NCBI GenBank assembly: GCA_024405895.1
Contig: JAKSNW010000013.1
Span: 1 to 55,158, forward strand
DNA: 55,158 bases
From: Paludibacteraceae bacterium
GTDB taxonomy: Bacteria; Bacteroidota; Bacteroidia; Bacteroidales; Paludibacteraceae
Reading direction: 5' to 3'
The notes beneath the pieces are model-generated. The model made no database searches. It saw nothing but the letters and a program-made list of their open reading frames with translations, and was not told the origin of the DNA. Shown piece by piece: positions 18,220 to 25,388 of this stretch (positions within the stretch are counted from its first letter, which is position 1; every line of letters starts with the position of its first letter). The translations under genes and the position numbers were made by a program.

Positions 18220-19506
18220 TTAGCAAACTTTTATCTGTCCTGTCACTACGTCGCTGATGAGACGTTGTTTGTATTCCTTTATGTCTTCAATCTCCTTGTT
18301 GATATTGGCAATCAGTTTGTCTATCTTAGAGGTCTTGTCGGTGATATAATCGGCTATTTGCTTCTGCTCTTCGATGGGTGGTACAGGAAGCCACAAATTA
18401 GCAAACGTATCAAACCTAAAGTCTGATGAACGTTCACGAATGCCTCTATACAAGGATAGAATGAAGCCGTTTTTGCCCATCAATCTCACTATGTGAGCAT
18501 AATATTCGTTCAAGATATTATTTGACTTTGGTGTGCAAACGCTTAACACTGGAGTACCCATACCATCGGAATCCGACACACCAGCAGAACCAGCAAAAGC
18601 ATCCATCTGATGTATAACGAGATCACCTTTGCAAATGTGTTGATAATGGCTATAATCTGTTGCTTCTGTGAAGCCTGTTGTTCTTCTATTCTTTCTCAGA
18701 GTTACTTCACCATCACGGAAACAAGTAACAATCTCGTCACCTTCTTCGACAGGACGTTGTTCTTTATTGAACATATGTTTTGCACGAAGTGTCTCCCAAT
18801 GCTCTGGAACTTCTGGCAACCAAGCTATATTGGTAGTTTTCATCTTAACATCAGGATTAAGGCCTCGTGTCACGGCATCTGCGATGACACGTTGTTTCAT
18901 TTCGCCAAGCAGTTCCACCTCCTTCTGCTTCTTCTCTATCCATTCGTCTATCTTTCCGCACTTATCGTCAAGGTAAGAGACAATGGATTGTTGTTCGGAG
19001 AGAGGAGGAAGAGGAGAAGCTGCACTATTCGCAAATTCTGTAGTTACTCGTTTTAATCCGCCAGTACCACGCATAGTTGATGCTCCTGCATTGATAAAAC
19101 CACGATTTAGAAATGTATAGAATAAAAAACGAGGCAAGACCTTATCCTTTGCTCTAAACACAAAAAGTTCTGAACTAGCATAACAACATCCTTGTTCTAC
19201 ATGTGGAACTATTGCCAAGTTTCCATTCTCAAAGCAAGGAGTAACTTTTGCAAGAACAATATCGCCTTCTTCGCAATATGTTAATCCCGAAGTAAGTTTA
19301 GATACCTGAATCTTAGACGGATTCATTTTATCACATCTAATTCTTTCCATTGGCGCATAACCAACATACGAATCTTCTTCAAGATTTTTTGTTCTTGTTG
19401 GGTTGACGTATGCAATTCGACGAACTGGAACACACCCCCAATGTCCCGGAATTTCTCCGAGCCATTGTACTCCACTATCCTTATATGTATCGTATCGTTT
19501 TGTCAT
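18220..19506 (-). CDS. hsdS: Type I restriction enzyme specificity subunit
   Basis: About 428 residues starting at the ATG at 19506 (MTKRYDTYKDSGVQWLGEIP), the usual HsdS opening; the frame stays open 63 nt upstream but only through repeat DNA. Two target-recognition domains (about 25-165 and 225-380) each end in the conserved helix-forming segments (PLPPLSEQQSIVSYLDDK and PVPPIEEQKQIADYITDK), so the protein is full length and should read a bipartite DNA site. It lies 1.57 kb from hsdM, separated by a transposase gene and palindromic repeats. The repeats begin 25 nt upstream of the start and carry look-alike copies of its first codons. No partial hsdS copies or recombinase gene are nearby. 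Confidence 0.93.
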   Translation of the reverse strand: MTKRYDTYKDSGVQWLGEIPGHWGCVPVRRIAYVNPTRTKNLEEDSYVGYAPMERIRCDKMNPSKIQVSKLTSGLTYCEEGDIVLAKVTPCFENGNLAIVPHVEQGCCYASSELFVFRAKDKVLPRFLFYTFLNRGFINAGASTMRGTGGLKRVTTEFANSAASPLPPLSEQQSIVSYLDDKCGKIDEWIEKKQKEVELLGEMKQRVIADAVTRGLNPDVKMKTTNIAWLPEVPEHWETLRAKHMFNKEQRPVEEGDEIVTCFRDGEVTLRKNRRTTGFTEATDYSHYQHICKGDLVIHQMDAFAGSAGVSDSDGMGTPVLSVCTPKSNNILNEYYAHIVRLMGKNGFILSLYRGIRERSSDFRFDTFANLWLPVPPIEEQKQIADYITDKTSKIDKLIANINKEIEDIKEYKQRLISDVVTGQIKVC

Positions 19507-19530
19507 ACGCTTATTCCTCATTGTTTTTAT

Positions 19531-20350
19531 GATGCCAGAGGCATCTGATATTGGTAGCCAGCCATTCATATGGCTGGTATGCTATATTGGTATATATATC
19601 CCCGATGCCGTTAGGTATCGGACATTGGTTCATTGTCTATCCCATACCTACGGCATGGGTATTATTGTTTTGATTGCCATTTTCCAGGGATATGAATCCC
19701 TGGCTACCAATGTTTGATGCCGATGGCATCGTTCAACAATTTGCATCGCATTTGCATTTTCGACAATCGTAATTGTCGAATTGTATTGTTTTTTTGAATT
19801 GTGCACGGGCGCGTGCACAATTTCCATACATGCATCGTATCGTTGTGCCATAATGGTTAATCTTCGTTATTTATGATGCCAGAGGCATCGGATATTGGTA
19901 GCCAGCCATTCTTATGACTGGTACATTATGTTGGTATGTATACCCCCGATGCCGTTAGGTATCGGACATTGGTTCATTGTCTATCCCATACCTACGGCAT
20001 GGGTATTATTGTTTTGATTGCCATTTTCCAGGGATATGAATCCCTGGCTACCAATGTTTGATGCCGATGGCATCGTTCAACAATTTGCATCGCATTTGCA
20101 TTTTCGACAATCGTAATTGTCGAATTGTATTGTTTTTTTGAATTGTGCACGGGCGCGTGCACAATTTCCATACATGCATCGTATCGTTGTGCCATAATGG
20201 TTAATCTTCGTTATTTATGATGCCAGAGGCATCGGATATTGGTAGCCAGCCATTCTTATGACTGGTACATTATGTTGGTATGTATACCCCCGATGCCGTT
20301 AGGTATCGGACATTGGTTCATTGTCTATCCCATACCTACGGCATGGGTGT
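19531..20350. repeat. Tandem 344-bp repeat (2.4 copies) made of short palindromes
   Basis: Units start with GATGCCAGAGGCATC at 19531, 19875 and 20219, exactly 344 nt apart. From about 19605 to 20292 copies 1 and 2 look identical; copy 3 diverges after about 20348. Each unit is a string of imperfect palindromes: CCAGCCAT/ATGRCTGG, CCGATGCC/GGTATCGG, CCCATACC/GGCATGGG, CCAGGGAT/ATCCCTGG, GATGCC/GGCATC, CGACAAT/ATTGTCG and TTGTGCACG/CGTGCACAA. Each full unit ends with a look-alike of the hsdS start region. It resembles REP/BIME arrays acted on by Y1 transposases, and such a gene lies immediately to the right. Confidence 0.85.
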
Positions 20351-20372
20351 TATTGTTTGTTCGTCATTGTCC

Positions 20373-20419
20373 CAGCCATAGGAATGACTGGCTACCAATG
20401 TTTGATGCCGATGGCATCT
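20373..20419. repeat. Palindromes left of the Y1 transposase
   Basis: CCAGCCAT/ATGACTGG (20373-20392) and GATGCCGATGGCATC (about 20404-20418) flank the 3' side of the transposase gene. They are variants of palindromes in the 344-bp units and may form its left end. Confidence 0.6.
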
Positions 20420-20467
20420 TTTGATTGTATCATCGTATCATAATCGCATCTTTTGGTCGGATATTGG

Positions 20468-20926
20468 TTATGTTACACCTTTTAATATATATCGCTCATC
20501 GTATTCAATGCCTGCCTTCTTCAATATATCACGCATCTCATCATCGAACGAATGCTTTTTGTGATGTTCTTTTTGGTTTGCTATATAATTGCTGACTGCT
20601 GGCAAAAACGATTTACTATACGAAAACGCACCAAATCCCGATTGCCATGCGAAATTCACGCATTCGTATTGTTCCTTGATATGTTTCGTCGCTTGTATCT
20701 TCAACGATTGTACCAATTCCGACAACGACTCCTTTGGTGTCATGCCAAACAACAAATGAACATGGTCTTCCATACCATTTATTATATATGGGGTATGTCC
20801 ATGATTTTTTAATGCTCCCGACATATAACGATACAATTCATCCTGCCATTCGGGACGTATAAGCGATTCACGCCCTTTAACGGCAAAGATGACGTGCATA
20901 TATATTTGTGTATATGTATTTGCCAT
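20468..20926 (-). CDS. Y1 (HUH) transposase, IS200/IS605 or REP-associated type
   Basis: A 152-residue single-domain tyrosine transposase. The HUH metal motif is present as DHVHLLFG (about 57-64), and the catalytic Tyr lies in YIANQKEHH near residue 113, so the enzyme looks intact. Such enzymes move or process single-stranded DNA by recognising hairpins at element ends. Here the same palindromes occur on both sides and in the 344-bp array next to it. That is the arrangement seen for REP-associated transposases (RAYTs), but I cannot separate that from an IS200-type element by eye. It splits the hsdM-hsdS pair and lies in the same orientation, so RM transcripts may read through it. Confidence 0.9.
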   Translation of the reverse strand: MANTYTQIYMHVIFAVKGRESLIRPEWQDELYRYMSGALKNHGHTPYIINGMEDHVHLLFGMTPKESLSELVQSLKIQATKHIKEQYECVNFAWQSGFGAFSYSKSFLPAVSNYIANQKEHHKKHSFDDEMRDILKKAGIEYDERYILKGVT

Positions 20927-20943
20927 ATTGATTTGTTGTCTAT

Positions 20944-21060
20944 CCCATACCTACGGCATGGGTATTATTGTTTTGATTGTCATTTTCCAGGGATATAAAT
21001 CCCTGGCTACCAATGTTTGATGCCGACGGCATCTTCTTTTTGTAATTCATCGGTTGCAAC
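20944..21060. repeat. Palindromes right of the Y1 transposase (fourth partial repeat)
   Basis: CCCATACCTACGGCATGGG (20944-20962), CCAGGGAT/ATCCCTGG and GATGCC/GGCATC recur in the same order as in the 344-bp units. A perfect inverted repeat with 12-bp arms (ATTCATCGGTTG/CAACCGATGAAT) lies just before the hsdM stop. This block probably includes the right end of the transposase element. Confidence 0.7.
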
Positions 21061-21073
21061 CGATGAATTGTCA

Positions 21074-22900
21074 TTACCTCATTATCTCGTCCAACAATCC
21101 GTCGGTATCACGCTCAATGCTGCGGATATCCTCCATGATAGCATCGAGGGTACGCAACTGCACAGGCTTGTAGAAATACTTGGTGAAGGAGAGTTCGTAG
21201 CCGATGATAGGTTCGCCAAACTCTGCCTCGGTGTCGTATGGCTTAACCTCTTTTTCGTAGAAAGCCTCGATGCCGCCAGGATAGAGCAACGGTATCTGCT
21301 CGCTCTCCTTCTTGTTGCACGCCATCACAGGCTTTCCTTTCTTCAGAACGATATTGCCCTCGCCATCGCGTTTCGGACGGAGCACAGACACTTGCCAGTA
21401 GCCAAACTCCTCGTTACGGAATATCTTGCTCTCTGGGGTCTCCTTGAAGTCCATGAGGAGTTGCAGGATGCGACGGCGGTCGTCTTCGGTGGTCTCGCAG
21501 TTCTTCTCGCCGAGGTTCTTGCGGAGAGGGGTGCATATCTTGGAGGCATCGATGAGTTGCACATAGCCACGGCGACGTTCCTCCTTGCGGTTGGTGACAA
21601 TCCAGATATAGGTGCTGATACCGGTGTTGTAGAAATCCTTCTCCGGCATGGCAACGATAGCCTCCAAGAGGTCGTTCTCGATGATATATTTACGGAGGTT
21701 GCTCTCGCCGCCACCCGCACTGCCGGTGAACAACGATGAGCCATTGTGAACTTCCACGATACGAGTTCCCAATGGAGTATCCTTCATACGGCTGATGTTG
21801 TTGGCAAGGAAGAGCATCTGGCAGTCGCCGATGTCGGGAATGAAACTTGTGATGCCGTCGAAGAAACGTGGGTCGGTCACCTCTTTCTTGTCGCCGAATC
21901 CCCAGTTCTTGAGATCTTCCTTCCACGGCGTGCCGAAAGGAGGGTTGGAGATACAGAAGTCGAAGGTCTCGCCGGCGTGTCCATCCTGACTGATGGTAGA
22001 ACCGAAAGCGATATATTGGTGGTCCACCGAGCCGAGGCGGTAGGTGAACTTATTGATATTGCCGGAAATCATGAGGTCGGCCTTGCAGGTGGCGTATGTA
22101 TCTGGCTGCAACTCCTGTCCGAAGATGCTGGTGCGCACACGTTTGCCTTCCTCGTTGGCAATGCGTTCTATCTCCTCTTGGGCAATGGTGAGGATGCCAC
22201 CAGTACCACAAGCACCATCGTAGATAGTATAAGTGTTGTCGGTTATCTTATCTTTGATAGGTTCAACAGCCAACTGACCGAGCAGACGAACATAGTCACG
22301 AGGTGTGAAGTGTTCACCGGCTTCTGTCACGTTGTTTTCCTCGTTGAACTGGCGGAGTAGATCCTCAAAGAGGGTTCCCATGGTGTGGTTATCGAGTCCG
22401 GGGAGTCGCTCCGTGCCATCGTCCGTCAGCACAGGCTTGACGGAGAGGTTGATATTGTCGTCGGTAAATTTCTCCAGGAGAGAACCTAAGCGGTTGGTCT
22501 CGGTGAGGTTGTCGACCTGCTGACGGAGTTTGAACTTATCGATGATATCTTGAACATCTTGTGAGAAACCATTGAAATACTCTATGACATTCATCTTCAG
22601 ACGCTGTGGGTCAATCTCGTTCTTCAGCGTCTTCATCGTAAAGGCAGAGGTGTTGTAGAACGGATAGCCCGTCACCTGAGTGAGGAAAGGGGTATAGTCC
22701 ACAAGATTATGGCTGTCGCAGAATGCTTTCTTCTCGAGAACAGCCGCTTTGGTAGGCTCAAGAAGCACATCAATTCGACGCAGCACCATGAATGGGAGAA
22801 TAATCTTCTTGTAATCACCCTTCTCAAAGGCATGTACCAGAACATCGTTGGCGATATTCCAAATAAAAGAGCGGAGTGTGCTGTATTGTTTTGTTTCCAT
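21074..22900 (-). CDS. hsdM: Type I restriction enzyme modification subunit (N6-adenine methyltransferase)
   Basis: A 608-residue methyltransferase that protects host DNA and forms the M2S core of the type I complex. The N-terminal helical HsdM domain is followed by the SAM-binding motif I DGACGTGG (228-235) and the catalytic motif IV NPPF (319-322), then the C-terminal helices for HsdS contact. Length and motifs are complete. It is the first gene of the operon; a -7 box lies 27 nt upstream of the ATG. The next operon gene, hsdS, is displaced by a transposase and repeat array, so HsdS dosage may depend on read-through of palindromic RNA. Confidence 0.95.
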   Translation of the reverse strand: METKQYSTLRSFIWNIANDVLVHAFEKGDYKKIILPFMVLRRIDVLLEPTKAAVLEKKAFCDSHNLVDYTPFLTQVTGYPFYNTSAFTMKTLKNEIDPQRLKMNVIEYFNGFSQDVQDIIDKFKLRQQVDNLTETNRLGSLLEKFTDDNINLSVKPVLTDDGTERLPGLDNHTMGTLFEDLLRQFNEENNVTEAGEHFTPRDYVRLLGQLAVEPIKDKITDNTYTIYDGACGTGGILTIAQEEIERIANEEGKRVRTSIFGQELQPDTYATCKADLMISGNINKFTYRLGSVDHQYIAFGSTISQDGHAGETFDFCISNPPFGTPWKEDLKNWGFGDKKEVTDPRFFDGITSFIPDIGDCQMLFLANNISRMKDTPLGTRIVEVHNGSSLFTGSAGGGESNLRKYIIENDLLEAIVAMPEKDFYNTGISTYIWIVTNRKEERRRGYVQLIDASKICTPLRKNLGEKNCETTEDDRRRILQLLMDFKETPESKIFRNEEFGYWQVSVLRPKRDGEGNIVLKKGKPVMACNKKESEQIPLLYPGGIEAFYEKEVKPYDTEAEFGEPIIGYELSFTKYFYKPVQLRTLDAIMEDIRSIERDTDGLLDEIMR

Positions 22901-22926
22901 AATTGTTATGCTTTATTTTTACGGCA

Positions 22927-22934
22927 CAAATATA
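22927..22934 (-). promoter_or_regulatory. -7 box of the RM operon
   Basis: TATATTTG on the minus strand, 27 nt upstream of the hsdM ATG. No TTG is seen at the matching -33 position. Confidence 0.5.
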
Positions 22935-23003
22935 CATATTTTCAGTGGGAACGCGAGGAAAAACGAAAAACTATTTTTACATCAATTATTTATATGTCTG
23001 CGC

Positions 23004-23033
23004 TGTAGAGACGTGGCGCGCCGCGTCTCTACA
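23004..23033. repeat. Dispersed palindromic element TGTAGAGACG...CGTCTCTACA
   Basis: Ten-bp perfect arms flank a GGCGCGCC centre. Palindromes of this TAGAGACGCG type occur as small dispersed repeats in many bacterial genomes (recollection, not checked). It lies 70 nt upstream of the hsdM -7 box. Confidence 0.65.
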
Positions 23034-23169
23034 AATGTCGTGTTCCGTTTAACCAATCATTTATCCCCTACGCACCATGCAGCCTGTCGACAGGGCATAA
23101 TACATTGCAAACAATGTTAAATGAGGTGAATTATGCCGTTTTTCTGGCTTTTCTACTTTTATTGCAAGG

Positions 23170-24075
23170 TTGCAGTAACTTCAAACTGAACAAAACATTG
23201 TTATTGCTAACTCGCAATTTCCATAATGTTAACAGAACCAAATGAATGTCACTTTGCAATTGAAGAAAAAAGTCTTGCTTGGTGTTATTGCTAACTCGCA
23301 ATTTCTATAGTGTTAACAGAACTAAATGAATGTCACTTTGCAATTGGAGAAAAAAGTTTTGTCTGGTGTAATTGTTACCTCGCAATTTCCATAATGTTAA
23401 CAGAACTAAACGAATGTCACTTTGCAATTGAAAAAAATTGTCTTGTCTGGTGTAATTGTTACCTCGCAATTTCTATAATGTTAACAGAACTAAATGAATG
23501 TCATCTCGCAATTTCCATGATGTTAACAGAACCAAATGAATGTCACCTTGCAATTTCTATGATGTTAACAGAACCAAACGAATGTCACTTCGCAATAACT
23601 CTGAACACTTCAGTTTTTTCTTACGTCAACTTTGCAATAACTGTAATCAAGTGAGTTTTGTCCTTACGTCAACTTGCAATAAGAGTAAGTAAAAGAAATT
23701 ATGTTCGCGTCAACTTTGCAGTAAGTGTTATCAAGTGAGGTTTGCCCTTACGTCAAATTGCAATAGGAGTAAGTAAAACAGTTTACGCTTACGTCTACTT
23801 TGCAGTAAGTGTTATCAAGTGAAGTTTGCCCTCACATCAATTTGCAATAAGAGTAAGTAACAGAGATTATGCTCGCGTCAACTTTGCAGTAAGTATAATC
23901 CAGTGAAGTTTGTCCTCACATCAAATTGCAATAGGAGTAAGTAAAAGAAATTACGCTTATGTCTACTTAGCAGTAAGAGTTATCAAGTGAGATTTGCCCT
24001 TACGTCAATTTGCAATAAGAGTAAGTAATAGAGATTATGCTCAAGTCAACTTTGCAGTAAGTGTTAGTTGCAGAG
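23170..24075. repeat. Phase-locked 42-nt tandem repeat array, about 22 units
   Basis: The GCAAT/GCAGT core recurs at 23172, 23214, 23256 and on to 24054 with every step exactly 42 nt: 22 occurrences and no length change, although unit sequences differ clearly. The shared part is roughly GTCAACTTTGCAATAA, containing the palindrome TTGCAA. The remaining 28 nt fall into four families. In the left half a TGTTAACA-containing type alternates with a GAAGAAAAAAGTCTTG type; in the right half a TTATCAAGTGAGGTTTG type alternates with a GAGTAAGTAAAAGAAATTA type. Stops occur in every frame of the right half on both strands, so it is not one coding sequence. Function unknown. Confidence 0.92.
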
Positions 24076-24162
24076 TTGCCCAAACGGAACAGATGTTGTT
24101 CTTCGCAAGTAGCCGTTATTACTTTTGCCCCTACAGGGCGATTTTGTGTGGTTGCCTTTATT

Positions 24163-24511
24163 CCCAGGGTGTCGCTATGCTTACCCTGGGCTATTGACAA
24201 CAACCCCTTCAGGGTTGAGCTGCCGTTAAGGTTCAAAAAGGGTTCAAGGGGTTTTCAACGTTAACGTTAACCATAACGCTAACTGGTTTTTGTTTTCGTT
24301 CCCGTACCGAAGGGTTTTGGAAGGTATGCCCTCACCCCCTGCCCCCTCTCCCAATGGGCGAGGGGCAGTTGTGGTGGTGGCGCTCCTTCCCCAGGGTGTC
24401 GCTACGCTTACCCTGGGCTATTGACAACAACCCCTTCAGGGTTGAACTGCCGTTAAGGTTCAAGAGGTTTTCAACGTTAACGTTAACCTTAACGCTAACT
24501 GGTTTTCGTTT
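24163..24511. repeat. Duplicated intergenic block with CCCAGGGT/ACCCTGGG hairpin
   Basis: The block from 24163 to about 24298 recurs, slightly shortened, at 24390 to about 24511 (offset 227). Each copy has a CCCAGGGT...ACCCTGGG hairpin, an AACCCCTTCAGGGTT hairpin and an AACGTTAACGTTAACC stretch. CCCTTCAGGGTTGAACTGC appears a third time near 24567. Between the copies is a further palindrome (CCCCTC...GAGGGG, about 24344-24364). Confidence 0.75.
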
Positions 24512-24690
24512 TGGTAGAGAGTTTGAACTATTTGAACTACTTGAACTACTTGAGCCAAAGTCCTACCCCTTCAGGGTTGAACTGCATTATACATTTGAAC
24601 CATTTGAACAAGAAAAGTCCTTCCCTATAGGGGAGGATTTAGGAGAGGCTCCTTGAACCACCTCAACCTTGAGCCTTACCTCAAAAACAT

Positions 24691-24724
24691 AATCAGGCAG
24701 ACTCCGAAGGGAATCTGCCTGATT
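24691..24724 (-). terminator. Terminator of the gpmI-to-barrel operon
   Basis: A perfect 11-bp stem (AATCAGGCAGA/TCTGCCTGATT) with a 12-nt loop, 22 nt past the stop of the gene ending at 24746, followed on the minus strand by ATGTTTTTG. Confidence 0.8.
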
Positions 24725-24745
24725 AGCGCTATGAATAAAGAGAGG

Positions 24746-25381
24746 TTATTTGCAGTTGAACAGCACGGCTCCTGAGACCATGATGGCCATGTTGGAGGAT
24801 TGCTGGAAGGAAGATGAGTAGCTGTTGTCGAAGAAGTCGGCAAAGCTGTAGGTGAAGCGGGCTTCGAGTTGATAGATGCCGGCACGGCGGGTGTTGAACT
24901 CAAAGCCTGTACCGCCACAGAGTCCGTAGTCGAAACGATGTTTCACCAGTTCAGTATGCTGAACCGATGTGGCAGCACCTGTTGATGAGTCGGAGACTTG
25001 GAAGGAGATCTGTGGGCCGAGGTTGATAATCCAACGGAAGATGCCTTTGCCAAAGAAGAAATGAGAGAGCAACGGCACTTCGACATAGGAGAGGGTGCGT
25101 GAGAAGTTGGATTCGTTTTCTTTCCAACCTTTCTGAACATAGTTGGCTTCGACCTGCAGTCCGAGGTTTTTCTCACCGCTGTAACGGAACATCAATCCGC
25201 CCCAATAGCCCTGTTTCAGTTGCTGGGCAACAGACGGAGAGAAGGTCACCATGGTCATGGTGACGCCTCCGTGAGCACCAACAGCCAGTTCGTTGCCTTC
25301 GTAGCGAACCTGAGCGTTGGCAGTGAGGCAGAGAAGCAGCGAGACAGCAAGGAGAAGGAGATGGAGCGAACGGGATGTCAT
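24746..25381 (-). CDS. PorT-like outer-membrane beta-barrel protein
   Basis: A 211-residue protein from the ATG at 25381. The open frame extends upstream through the LysM gene, but only this start gives a signal peptide (hydrophobic run about residues 5-20, ending in TANAQ) and it lies 7 nt past the upstream stop. The mature part has the alternating pattern and Gly/aromatic girdle of an eight-stranded barrel (GAHGGVTMTMVTF, YWGGLMFRYSG, LGLQVEANYVQKGW, RTLSYVEVPLLSHFFF), as in PorT/outer-membrane beta-barrel domains. That family often anchors or assists secretion systems, but no specific role can be assigned. It is the last gene of the operon before a strong terminator. Confidence 0.82.
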   Translation of the reverse strand: MTSRSLHLLLLAVSLLLCLTANAQVRYEGNELAVGAHGGVTMTMVTFSPSVAQQLKQGYWGGLMFRYSGEKNLGLQVEANYVQKGWKENESNFSRTLSYVEVPLLSHFFFGKGIFRWIINLGPQISFQVSDSSTGAATSVQHTELVKHRFDYGLCGGTGFEFNTRRAGIYQLEARFTYSFADFFDNSYSSSFQQSSNMAIMVSGAVLFNCK

Positions 25382-25388
25382 GATGGTA

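Larger units (their letters stand above)
22935..24690. other. Gene-free 1.75-kb repeat-rich region
   Basis: No convincing gene is found here. The region contains, left to right, a dispersed palindrome (23004-23033), a CCTGTCGACAGG palindrome (23083-23094), the 42-nt array (23170-24075), a duplicated block with palindromes (24163-24298 and 24390-24511), a 9-nt tandem repeat (TTTGAACTA-like, about 24520-24553) and scattered CCCTTCAGGGTTGA copies. The open frames here follow the repeats and look non-coding. Confidence 0.8.

Noticed and set aside
18220-19569. Phase-variable (invertible) hsdS locus
   Set aside because: No partial hsdS copies, inverted recombination sites or tyrosine recombinase gene are near; the repeats are direct.
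19648-20195. Two identical 67-residue proteins
   Set aside because: They are reading frames across palindromic repeats; identity reflects DNA duplication, not protein conservation.
23310-23654. Repeat-protein gene of 114 residues
   Set aside because: The frame is open only because 42 is a multiple of three; it ends where the unit family changes, has no start context or signal, and neighbouring units are closed in all frames.
23170-24075. CRISPR array
   Set aside because: Regular spacing looks similar, but the conserved part is only about 14 nt, the intervening sequences recur instead of being unique, and no cas gene is present in the window.
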